From NCBI GenBank assembly GCA_964398215.1, contig CAYNNP010000051.1, positions 1 through 29,936 of the forward strand: DNA of 29,936 bases, given 5' to 3'. The notes below the pieces were generated by a model, which did no database searches, was not told the DNA's origin, and saw only the letters and a list, made by a program, of their open reading frames with translations. The translations under genes were made by a program, and so were the position numbers. The stretch comes from CAYNNP01 sp964398215. GTDB taxonomy: Bacteria; Planctomycetota; Planctomycetia; Pirellulales; Pirellulaceae. Shown here piece by piece: positions 1 through 6,962 of the stretch. Numbering within the stretch: the first letter of the stretch is position 1; each line of letters opens with the position of its first letter.

Positions 1-200
1 ACACTGAAAAAATCGAAAGGATTGCGGTCAAAGTTGTGGGTAAAGACAAGGGCTTACGCCCAAGGCTACAGCATGTCGCCACTCCGTGGCTGGTTTTCTC
101 TCGGTTTCATCCAGTCGCACAAACGAATCTTGATACATTGTGCCAAAAGCGCAACTTCAAAAAGCGTGAGCGAGGGACCACGTGAATCCCCCGCTGACGC
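1..200. other. Upstream non-coding stretch
   Basis: I find no supportable gene here; the short open frames have no recognisable protein and run through repeat sequence. The stretch around 52-107 (starting at GGCTTACGCCCAAGGCTACA) resembles intergenic repeat sequence that I remember as widespread in Rhodopirellula genomes; that is memory, not a search result. The left arm of a 16-bp perfect inverted repeat lies at 164-179. Confidence 0.4.
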
Positions 201-415
201 GTTTTGGAATTGCGCTTTTTGATGTGGCCTTTGGTTGTAGGCCGGACCAAGGACGCGATACGTGCCGGAACAGCGCAAACGCGTCCATTGTGTCGCAGAG
301 ATTGCGCTATTAACAACGTTTCTACTTGCGTCCGAAGTTCCGGCAATTGCAGCGTTTGCTCGGTCCGGCCTACCCGAAGAACGCAATCAATCTTGACCCG
401 GTCCCTCGCTCACGC
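164..415. repeat. Inverted repeat enclosing a hairpin element
   Basis: GCGTGAGCGAGGGACC at 164-179 is perfectly complementary to GGTCCCTCGCTCACGC at 400-415. Between the arms lies the 137-bp hairpin element 237-373. Two readings are possible. One is a dispersed intergenic repeat family into which the inner element has inserted. The other is that the arms are the a1/a2 complementary ends of a retron non-coding RNA of about 250 nt. The arms are not repeated around the second copy of the inner element near 3847, so the two repeat layers are separable. Confidence 0.75.
201..373. repeat. Upstream copy of 173-bp direct repeat (hairpin element A)
   Basis: This stretch aligns without gaps to 3811-3983 at a constant offset of 3610 bp, with about 14 mismatches by hand alignment. 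Its core, 237-373, is bounded by a perfect 12-bp inverted repeat (GTAGGCCGGACC at 237-248, GGTCCGGCCTAC at 362-373). A second nested pair, GCCGGAAC at 264-271 and GTTCCGGC at 337-344, would extend the foldback as a long interrupted hairpin. It encodes no plausible protein. It is most simply a non-autonomous, MITE- or REP-like dispersed element; a role as retron RNA is a less likely alternative. Confidence 0.85.
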
Positions 416-613
416 GTCGGGTTACCATTTCTTCAGGCATCTCAGCTTGAAACAATGTCTTGCCCTACGGCGATTTTCCCGTCGTTTCACGATGGGATCT
501 CGATCGTCTACAATCTGGGCCACGATAACTGCGATGAAAAACCACTTGGATTCCGCTTGGCCATACCGGAACAAGTTTTTCGGTCCTGACCCTCCCCGTA
601 GAGCATTCGAATC
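374..613 (+). ncRNA. Candidate retron msr-msd region
   Basis: Retrons need a structured RNA, normally upstream of the first gene. The two cassette genes are only 5 bp apart, so it should lie before 614 or after 3792. This stretch can form three consecutive hairpins: 467-472 with 480-485 (one G-U pair), 489-493 with 503-507, and a longer interrupted one spanning 536-581 (6+4+5 bp, 11-nt loop). CTACGG at 465-470 is complementary to CCGTAG at 596-601, which would close the whole unit but competes with the first hairpin. The layout of short hairpins followed by a longer one is reminiscent of msr then msd, but each stem is short. The last hairpin ends in TTTTT (576-580) and could instead be an intrinsic terminator. 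Confidence 0.25.
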
Positions 614-2491
614 ATGAACGATTCAGACAACGATGACGCCTCAGCCGAAGTGGATACGGCGATTCAGCATACTGAAGTTTCGTTGCGTTACGCTGGCGAG
701 AGTCGTTACATCACGGACGGAAACGACGGCCAGCTTGCGTTGTTTGGCAACTTGCAGCGCGATGCGGTGCATCTGGATGGTGTCATCCGTAATCCCATTC
801 GATTGCGCGAAGCTCTTTCGGCGATGTATCAAGTCGTCGGCAGTGACTACCGCTATGTGCCCAAAGACCGCACTGCCTACCATGCCTTCAAACGCATGCG
901 CCGCGAATCGGCGAACCAAGGATCTTGGCGTGCTCAACAAGCCTATTACGATTGGCTTAGCCGAAACGATCCGCAAGCGTTTTTGATTTTGGATCCGGTG
1001 ATCTCGGTTCACCCTGACAAAGTGTTCTTTGAAGTGTTCAGCAAGGACGAAGGCACTTATGCGAACTTGTCAGTTTCGATGGACGCGTTCGACCTGACAG
1101 GCGATCCGGTTTGTGGAACAACCAACATCGACTTTAGCCAACAACTTCACCAGAGCATCTCGCGTTTTCGCAGCTATCGAGAAACTCGGCTTACGATTGG
1201 TCAACAAGGGGTTGCCGTCGATACGGAAGGAGCCGACCAAGTACTTGAAAAGAAGATTAAGATTCCGGACTCATGGTTGCGTGGTTTTTTGCAAGTCCAA
1301 ACGGCGGCGCTGCTGCCAACGGATTCTTTTTCAATCTCGCCAATCGACTTGTACAACGCACTTCGTCACTTGCGGATGAATGGTGACCAGAAGGGTAAAC
1401 GTCGCGGTCTGCGGATCGAGTTGGTGCCGGATGAAAAACCTCGGTTGGTTCTTGAGCCTTGGGAAACAGTAATCGAAACTTCGCAAGCAACCTACACGGG
1501 GCGCGAAGCCAAGGTGATTCGTGTTTGGGGGCGTCGGCGACTATCACTTTTGCGGCGCATGTTGCCACTGGTCCAATCGGTTGACGTTCATTTGACTGGC
1601 AGCGGCTTGCCCAGTTTCTGGGTACTGAAAGCCGACAAGATGACTTTCACGATGGGCATCACGGGCTTTACCGCATCGAATTGGTCCAAAGCACTGGACT
1701 TCGATCTCTTGCTGCCTCGCTCGATCGACACAAAAAAGTCCGGCAAAGCACCGCTGAAAAAGATCGTTGAACACTTGTCAAAGAATTGGCAAGATGACGA
1801 ATCGGGGCTCGAAAAAGCGACCAATCTGAAAGGCGAAGAACTGATTCAGAACATTCAACTTGGTTGCCAACACGGCCAATTGATGTTTGATGTTCCCGAG
1901 CGTGTCTATCGGCTACGACCGCTAACGGAAGTTCCATTGGATTTTGATCGCCTGGAATTCCGCAGCGGTTTTGAACGGTCTGCTCATGACCTTTTCCACC
2001 GAAAAAATGCCGTTTCGATCGTTGGCGAGAATCGGATTTATGGATCGGGCCTCGAATTGACTGGCAAGGCGGAGGTCAAGGAAGACAAGCGCGAATACCG
2101 TCCTCAGATTTTGGTTAGCGATGATGGTTTTGTGGGCCGAGCGGAATGCACTTGCAATCAGTTTCGCACCCAAGGACTGAAGGCTGGTCCATGCACTCAC
2201 TTGATCGCACTGAGGCTGGCGCATGCGGTTCGGCAGCGGGAACGGCGATCGGGTGCCGACACTGCGATTCAAGTAGAAACACGGACCTACAGCAAACGTA
2301 CCGACGGAAAAGAGCACGTGTATCAACTTTCGCTGAATCGACAACGATTAAAGATACGCTGGGGTAACGTTGGTGAAAAAACCCGAATTCAACACCTGCA
2401 CTTCGCCACGGTTGATGAGTCTCGCGAGGACTATTTGGCTCGCTTGAAGGACTTGGCGGATCTTGGCTACTTAGACGCGAGCGCGGAGTAA
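614..2491 (+). CDS. SWIM zinc-finger/WGR-domain protein, putative retron partner
   Basis: This 625-residue protein has a SWIM zinc-finger signature, C512-x-C514-x12-C527-x-H529, followed by a C-terminal WGR-like domain at about residues 565-620 (IRWGNVGEKT, ending in LADLGYLDA), in which the usual Arg of WGR is Asn (N585). SWIM fingers bind nucleic acid or protein; WGR domains occur in PARPs and bacterial DNA-linked proteins. The segment at about 325-365 (KADKMTFTMGITGFTASNWS) resembles bacterial SWIM-family proteins. No nuclease, protease or membrane segment is recognisable. It is the first gene of a pair: its stop (2489-2491) is 5 bp before the reverse transcriptase start. Retron surveys describe a type whose partner carries WGR and SWIM domains (I recall it as 'WHSWIM', type XIII; the number is from memory). 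A toxic or effector role restrained by the RT and its DNA is inference. The start at 614 has only a weak upstream purine stretch. Confidence 0.85.
   Translation: MNDSDNDDASAEVDTAIQHTEVSLRYAGESRYITDGNDGQLALFGNLQRDAVHLDGVIRNPIRLREALSAMYQVVGSDYRYVPKDRTAYHAFKRMRRESANQGSWRAQQAYYDWLSRNDPQAFLILDPVISVHPDKVFFEVFSKDEGTYANLSVSMDAFDLTGDPVCGTTNIDFSQQLHQSISRFRSYRETRLTIGQQGVAVDTEGADQVLEKKIKIPDSWLRGFLQVQTAALLPTDSFSISPIDLYNALRHLRMNGDQKGKRRGLRIELVPDEKPRLVLEPWETVIETSQATYTGREAKVIRVWGRRRLSLLRRMLPLVQSVDVHLTGSGLPSFWVLKADKMTFTMGITGFTASNWSKALDFDLLLPRSIDTKKSGKAPLKKIVEHLSKNWQDDESGLEKATNLKGEELIQNIQLGCQHGQLMFDVPERVYRLRPLTEVPLDFDRLEFRSGFERSAHDLFHRKNAVSIVGENRIYGSGLELTGKAEVKEDKREYRPQILVSDDGFVGRAECTCNQFRTQGLKAGPCTHLIALRLAHAVRQRERRSGADTAIQVETRTYSKRTDGKEHVYQLSLNRQRLKIRWGNVGEKTRIQHLHFATVDESREDYLARLKDLADLGYLDASAE
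2485..2488 (+). promoter_or_regulatory. Ribosome binding site for the RT gene
   Basis: GGAG lies 8 nt before the ATG at 2497, inside the last codons of the SWIM/WGR gene. This supports the chosen RT start and suggests translational coupling of the two genes on one transcript. Confidence 0.6.
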
Positions 2492-2496
2492 CACCG

Positions 2497-3792
2497 ATGG
2501 CACGAGCACGAATCGATCTCGATACACTTTGGCGCGAAATTGAGCAAGCGGGAAGCGTGGATGCTTACGTCGACGCGCAGTTGCAGGCGCATGGATTCAT
2601 GGTTCAACGCAGCGAGACTGACAACATGTCGGCTCGCGAACTAAAGACATTCAAGGAACAACTGAAAAAGGAAGCAGAGGAGCGTGCGCGTTTGCGACGT
2701 GAGGCCTGGAGGGCGTATCGCAGCAAACACATTGTGCACCTTGGCGAAGGGGTTTTCTGGAACGATTCGTATGACTGGGACAAATGGGATCTGGACAACG
2801 CGGAAGAACGGGCCGCCGAAAACGAGCTTCCGCCGATTGATTCAGTGAAAACGTTGGCAGAGCTGCTTGAGCTTTCGATTCCTCAATTGCGTTGGCTCTG
2901 TTACCACCGCGAGGTTGCGGAAAAAATTCACTACACGCGTTTTACAATCCCAAAACACGATGGCAGCGATCGCAATATTTGGGCGCCATTGCCGATTCTG
3001 AAAAAGACTCAGCGATGGGTTCTGCAGAACATTGTCGAACGCCTGTTGGTACATGGCGCCGTGCACGGGTTCCTTGCTGGCAGGTCGATTGCTACCAACG
3101 CAAGCCAGCACACAAACTCTGATATCGTCCTAAAAATGGACATGAAAGACTTCTTTCCCACCATCACGTTCCGGCGCGTGAAAGGACTGTTTCGCAAAGC
3201 TGGATATCGGGAACAGATCGCAACGTTGCTGGCGCTGTTGTGCACGGAGTCGCCGCGAGAGGTTGTGTCGCATGGTGGCAAAGAGTATTTCGTCGCAATG
3301 GGACCACGATGTCTGCCACAAGGGGCGCCGACCAGTCCAGGTATCACCAATGTGATTTGCATGAAACTGGATCAACGACTGACCGGCTTTGCAAAGAAAC
3401 TGGGCTGGCGTTACACGAGATACGCAGATGACATGACGTTCAGTTTGCCAAGCGGACACAAAGGGAAACCGGCGACCGGAAAACTAATCGGGATGGTCGA
3501 TCGAATTGTTGCAGAAGAAGGGTTTACAGTTCATCCAGGCAAAACACGCTTGGCGAGAACCGGCAGGCGACAAACGGTCACTGGTTTGGTCGTCAACGGC
3601 GAAGGCCCGCCACGAACATCGCGCCAAGTGCGTCGCCAACTGCGTGCTGCTATTCACAACCATTCGCAGGGCAAGCCGCTGCGCAACGACGAAACAATTG
3701 ATACGCTTCGCGGCTATGCGGCATTCATCGCCATGACCGATCCGAAAGCGGGCGGCGAATTCTTGAAACAGATCAACGGTTTGGCGAGCTAG
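2497..3792 (+). CDS. Retron-type reverse transcriptase
   Basis: This 431-residue RNA-directed DNA polymerase has the RT motifs in order: an RxI-type segment near 157 and LKKTQRW near 168; GFLAGRSIATNASQH ending at H205; KMDMKDFFP with the first catalytic Asp at D215; LPQGAPTSPG at 273-282; RYTRYADDMTFS with YADD at 309-312 (D311, D312); and QTVTGLVVN with VTG at 361-363. NAxxH (N201-H205) and VTG are the signatures that separate retron RTs from group II intron and DGR enzymes; no intron maturase (domain X) or HNH segment follows. In retrons this enzyme copies a partner RNA into msDNA primed from a 2'-OH of an internal G. An N-terminal extension of about 110-130 residues, charged and probably helical around 45-70, precedes the RT core, as in the longer myxobacterial retron RTs. 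It is the second gene of the pair and is followed within 18 bp by the downstream 173-bp repeat. The RT assignment is firm; retron class is strongly supported by motifs but the RNA is unproven. Confidence 0.93.
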   Translation: MARARIDLDTLWREIEQAGSVDAYVDAQLQAHGFMVQRSETDNMSARELKTFKEQLKKEAEERARLRREAWRAYRSKHIVHLGEGVFWNDSYDWDKWDLDNAEERAAENELPPIDSVKTLAELLELSIPQLRWLCYHREVAEKIHYTRFTIPKHDGSDRNIWAPLPILKKTQRWVLQNIVERLLVHGAVHGFLAGRSIATNASQHTNSDIVLKMDMKDFFPTITFRRVKGLFRKAGYREQIATLLALLCTESPREVVSHGGKEYFVAMGPRCLPQGAPTSPGITNVICMKLDQRLTGFAKKLGWRYTRYADDMTFSLPSGHKGKPATGKLIGMVDRIVAEEGFTVHPGKTRLARTGRRQTVTGLVVNGEGPPRTSRQVRRQLRAAIHNHSQGKPLRNDETIDTLRGYAAFIAMTDPKAGGEFLKQINGLAS

Positions 3793-3810
3793 AAGCACCC
3801 TGCGGCTCAA

Positions 3811-3983
3811 GTTTTGGAGCTGCGCTTTTTCATGTGGTGTTTGGTTGTAGGCCGGACCAAGGACGCGGCACGTGCCGGAACAGCGCAAACGCCTCCATTG
3901 TGTCGCAGAGATTACACTACCAACGACGTTTCTACTTGCGTTCGAAGTTCCGGCAATTGCAGCGTTTGCTCGGTCCGGCCTAC
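3811..3983. repeat. Downstream copy of 173-bp direct repeat (hairpin element B)
   Basis: This is the second copy of the element at 201-373, in the same orientation. The perfect 12-bp terminal arms recur at 3847-3858 and 3972-3983, enclosing again exactly 137 bp, and the inner GCCGGAAC/GTTCCGGC pair is conserved. Similarity starts 18 bp after the RT stop codon and ends abruptly after the right arm, 17 bp before the end of ispH. It may also act as a structured 3' end between the two convergent genes. Confidence 0.88.
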
Positions 3984-4000
3984 CAGCGGGGCTGAATGGA

Positions 4001-4942
4001 TTACGACTGCTGAGAAGCGAACTCGCGCAACGGCTTGGGCAATGGAAAGTGCACGGATTCTTCGCGGATGACTTGCGTTTCCACCTCGGCATCAAAATTT
4101 TCCACAAGCCAATCAATCGTTGATTGAACAACCGACTCTGGTGCGCTTGCACCGGCGGTGATCAAAACGGTCTGGGCATCGCTGAACTGTTCCAGCGTCA
4201 AATCTTGTGGACCATCAACCAGATACGACTGCTTGTCTTCCTCTTTGGCCAGCTCTTTCAATCGCTGTGAGTTACTGCTGTTCTGGCTGCCCAACACGAC
4301 AACAACATCAACCCGTTCGGAAAGCACGCGGACGGCTTCCTGTCGATTCTGGGTCGCGTAACAAATGTCGCCTTTGGGAGGACTTTTGATATCTGGAAAT
4401 CGCTGCTTCAGGCGAGCAATGATTTTATTGGCATCGTCCACACTGAGAGTTGTTTGGGTCAAGTACGCGAGCTTTGCATCATTGGCAACTGTCAATTGAT
4501 CCACATCATTTTCATCTTCAACCAACACGATCGCCTCAGGAGCCTCGCCCATCGTGCCAATGACTTCATCGTGCCCTTCGTGTCCAATCAGGACAATCGT
4601 AAATCCTTCTTTCGCGTATTTGATCGCTTCTAAGTGTACCTTGGTCACCAATGGGCAAGTCGCGTCCAATGCGTTCAGGTTTCGACTACGAGCAGCCTCG
4701 CGTACCGCGGGAGAAACACCATGTGCCGAAAACAGCAAAACACTGCCTTCGGGAACTTCATCGATCGTGTCAACAAACACCGCGCCCCGGTCTTTGAAAG
4801 TATTGACAACGTACTGGTTGTGAACGATCTCGTGATAGACGTACACCGGTGCACCAAACTTCTTGAGAGTCAGGTCCAGCGAGTCGATTGCCATATTCAC
4901 GCCTGCACAGAAACCACGTGGGGCGGCCAAGATGATTTTCAT
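4001..4942 (-). CDS. ispH: 4-hydroxy-3-methylbut-2-enyl diphosphate reductase
   Basis: IspH (LytB) is the last enzyme of the MEP pathway. It reduces HMBPP to a mixture of IPP and DMAPP in the cytosol, using a [4Fe-4S] cluster. The 313-residue length is typical. The three cluster cysteines are present at C12 (PRGFCAGV), C96 (DATCPLV) and C194 (GDICYATQ), with substrate histidines H41, H74 (SAHGV) and H124 in GHEGHDEV. The start ATG fits the conserved beginning MKIILAAPRGFCAGV. It is transcribed convergently to the retron cassette and divergently from the squalene operon, 110 bp away, which places supply and use of C5 units side by side. The upstream sequence shows no clear Shine-Dalgarno site. 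Confidence 0.97.
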   Translation of the reverse strand: MKIILAAPRGFCAGVNMAIDSLDLTLKKFGAPVYVYHEIVHNQYVVNTFKDRGAVFVDTIDEVPEGSVLLFSAHGVSPAVREAARSRNLNALDATCPLVTKVHLEAIKYAKEGFTIVLIGHEGHDEVIGTMGEAPEAIVLVEDENDVDQLTVANDAKLAYLTQTTLSVDDANKIIARLKQRFPDIKSPPKGDICYATQNRQEAVRVLSERVDVVVVLGSQNSSNSQRLKELAKEEDKQSYLVDGPQDLTLEQFSDAQTVLITAGASAPESVVQSTIDWLVENFDAEVETQVIREESVHFPLPKPLREFASQQS

Positions 4943-5052
4943 TGTTGTTTCGTTACGCTACGCTAGGTAAAGAGTGGTTGCAGTGCTTTGGTGATGATTC
5001 GTCACACCGCTGTACAGGATAACCGCGAGAATAGTGTTTCGTCTAACCGAGA

Positions 5053-5904
5053 ATGAACATCGACCTTCAACAGGCCCGCAAATCCTGCCAACGATTGGCG
5101 AAATCCCACTACGAGAATTTTGTGGTGGCAAGTGTTTTACTGCCGAAACGTCTGCGTCAGCCATTTTTCGACGTCTATGCGTTTTGTCGTACGGCAGACG
5201 ATTTGGCGGATGAGTCTCCCTCACCCACGATTGCACTCGAGCGTCTGGATGATTTCCAGCAACAGTTGAACGATTCGTTTGCCGGCAACCCGCCTCCAAA
5301 CGAGTTTTTGGCGTTGGCCGACACGATCCAGAGACATGATCTACCCAAGCAGCCGTTTGATGATCTGTTAAGTGCGTTTCGCCAAGACCAAGTCAAGACT
5401 CGCTACCAGGACATCGATGAAGTCTTTGACTATTGCAAACGCAGTGCGAACCCTGTTGGGCGAATCGTATTGTCGCTGGCAGATGCTTGTAGTGATAAGA
5501 ACGCTGCACTTTCAGACAAAATTTGCACGGGGCTGCAACTAGCGAACTTTTGGCAAGACGTAAAACGTGACCGAGCGATTGGACGCGTGTATTTGCCCCA
5601 AGACGAAATGCAGCAGTTCAATGTTTCTGATCAAATGCTGGACTTGGATCAAACGCCTGTTGAGCTGCGCGGTTTATTAAAGAGCGAATGTGATCGCGCA
5701 GAATCACTTTTTCGCGACGGCTTGCCGCTGGTTGAGTCAGTACCATCGTGGCTGCGAAAAGACATCAAGCTCTTTGCTCATGGCGGATTGGAAACACTTC
5801 GCGCGATTCGCAATGTCGATTTTGACGTTTTACGCAAGCGTCCAAAGGTATCCAAGGCCGCACAAATTGGTTTGATTGCCCGAGCGATGATCGGTCTGCT
5901 GTAG
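5053..5904 (+). CDS. hpnC: Presqualene/hydroxysqualene synthase HpnC
   Basis: This 283-residue member of the trans-isoprenyl diphosphate synthase (squalene/phytoene synthase) family has two Asp-rich Mg-diphosphate motifs: DDLAD at 49-53 in YAFCRTADDLADE, and DVKRD at 169-173 in NFWQDVKRD followed by GRVYLP. In the three-enzyme route HpnD makes presqualene diphosphate from two farnesyl diphosphates, HpnC converts it to hydroxysqualene and HpnE reduces that to squalene. Assignment as HpnC rather than HpnD rests on gene order (C-D-E) and the FWQDV variant of motif two. It is the first gene of the operon, 110 bp from the divergent ispH, so its promoter should lie in 4943-5052. Confidence 0.93.
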   Translation: MNIDLQQARKSCQRLAKSHYENFVVASVLLPKRLRQPFFDVYAFCRTADDLADESPSPTIALERLDDFQQQLNDSFAGNPPPNEFLALADTIQRHDLPKQPFDDLLSAFRQDQVKTRYQDIDEVFDYCKRSANPVGRIVLSLADACSDKNAALSDKICTGLQLANFWQDVKRDRAIGRVYLPQDEMQQFNVSDQMLDLDQTPVELRGLLKSECDRAESLFRDGLPLVESVPSWLRKDIKLFAHGGLETLRAIRNVDFDVLRKRPKVSKAAQIGLIARAMIGLL

Positions 5905-5990
5905 TTTCGACTCATTAACTTTGCCAATCCGCTATGATGCGGTTGGTGAAATCTTGCCACCGTGCCGTTGAATATCAAACCGATGAACTG

Positions 5991-6962
5991 ATGTCTGTTT
6001 CCGTCTCCATTGCCGAGAGCTATCGAGAAGTGCGCCGGATTTCTCGCCGTAGTGGGAGCAATTTTTATCGCTCTTTCTGGTTGCTGCCCAAGCAAAAACG
6101 CAATGCGATGTGCGCCTTGTATGCGTTTGCGCGGATCACGGATGATTTGGGGGACTGCGATCAGCCCGTTGCACTACGAACACATTGGCTGGAGTGGTGG
6201 CGCCAAACACTTGCGTTGAATTTCGTTGACAACGCCGACCCGAACACCGTTCTCTTTGCAGATCAGCGTCCTGAAGAACAAGCATCGTGGAAGATCGACG
6301 TCCCAAGCTTTGCCGCTCGGATCATTCCTGCACTACGCGACGCACATCGCTGTTATCAGATTCCAAAGCGATATTTCCTGGAAATCACTGACGGGGTTTT
6401 AGCTGATCAACAGAAAACGCGTTTTGATACCTACGAACAGCTGGAGCACTACTGTTACCTTGTCGCGTCCGCGATCGGGCTGGCCTGCTTGCACATTTGG
6501 GGATTCGATGAACTGCCGGAAAAACCAGCCGTCGATTGTGGGCTGGCATTCCAACTGACGAATATTCTGCGTGACGTTTCAGAAGACGCTGCGCGCGGGC
6601 GAATCTATTTGCCACGCCAACACTATGAACTGCATGGCCTGTGCGAAGACGATCTATTGAAACCACGACCAGACGATCGCCTGCGTTGCCTGATTGAAGA
6701 TGAAGTCGAAAGAGCGATCGCGTTGTACAATTCGGGATGGAAAATCTGGGATTCGCTGGGGCCAGATGGCAAGCCAATGTTCAGCATGATGTGGAGAACT
6801 TATCGCAGGTTGTTGGACCATATCGCAGCAGACCCACGATCAGTTGCGACGCGGCGTGTCACGTTGTCACGGAAAGAAAAATTCGGCTTGGTCTCTCGGC
6901 ATTTCATCCCGCCATTGTACCGAGCGCTGCCGGTGCCGCCTGCTGAAGTATCTTCGCCGTGA
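5991..6962 (+). CDS. hpnD: Presqualene diphosphate synthase HpnD
   Basis: This is a second squalene/phytoene-synthase-fold enzyme, paralogous to HpnC. Counting from the ATG at 5991 (323 residues), the Asp-rich motifs are DDLGD at 51-55 (YAFARITDDLGD) and DVSED at 195-199 (LTNILRDVSEDAARGRIYLP). The frame is open back to an ATG at 5934 (342 residues). I prefer 5991 because family members begin shortly before the conserved ESYREVRRISRRSGSNFY segment and the extra 19 residues look unlike it. A TATGAT box overlaps the 5934 ATG, so an internal promoter is conceivable. It condenses two FPP to presqualene diphosphate. Its TGA overlaps the GTG start of hpnE, so translation is probably coupled. Confidence 0.92.
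   Translation: MSVSVSIAESYREVRRISRRSGSNFYRSFWLLPKQKRNAMCALYAFARITDDLGDCDQPVALRTHWLEWWRQTLALNFVDNADPNTVLFADQRPEEQASWKIDVPSFAARIIPALRDAHRCYQIPKRYFLEITDGVLADQQKTRFDTYEQLEHYCYLVASAIGLACLHIWGFDELPEKPAVDCGLAFQLTNILRDVSEDAARGRIYLPRQHYELHGLCEDDLLKPRPDDRLRCLIEDEVERAIALYNSGWKIWDSLGPDGKPMFSMMWRTYRRLLDHIAADPRSVATRRVTLSRKEKFGLVSRHFIPPLYRALPVPPAEVSSP

Noticed and set aside
576..580. T-tract after the 536-571 hairpin as a sure intrinsic terminator
   Set aside because: The stem is interrupted and AT-rich, and it lies just before the first cassette gene, so it is equally consistent with an RNA structure. It was kept only as part of the ncRNA candidate.
22..617. Short open frames in the upstream repeat region on both strands
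   Set aside because: They read through inverted and direct repeats, overlap each other and have no recognisable domains. The same peptide-like strings reappear from the copy at 3811-3983, as expected for translated repeats.
2497..3792. Group II intron maturase or diversity-generating RT
   Set aside because: There is no maturase domain X or HNH region, and no template/variable repeat pair was seen. NAxxH and VTG point to a retron RT.
3484..4152. Reverse-strand open frame of 222 codons across the RT 3' end and the downstream repeat
   Set aside because: It is antisense to the RT, crosses the hairpin repeat and overlaps the ispH end; no protein family fits.
5053..6962. hpnC and hpnD as a recent tandem duplication
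   Set aside because: They share the fold and motifs but differ throughout; they are the ancient paralogue pair normally found together in HpnCDE operons.
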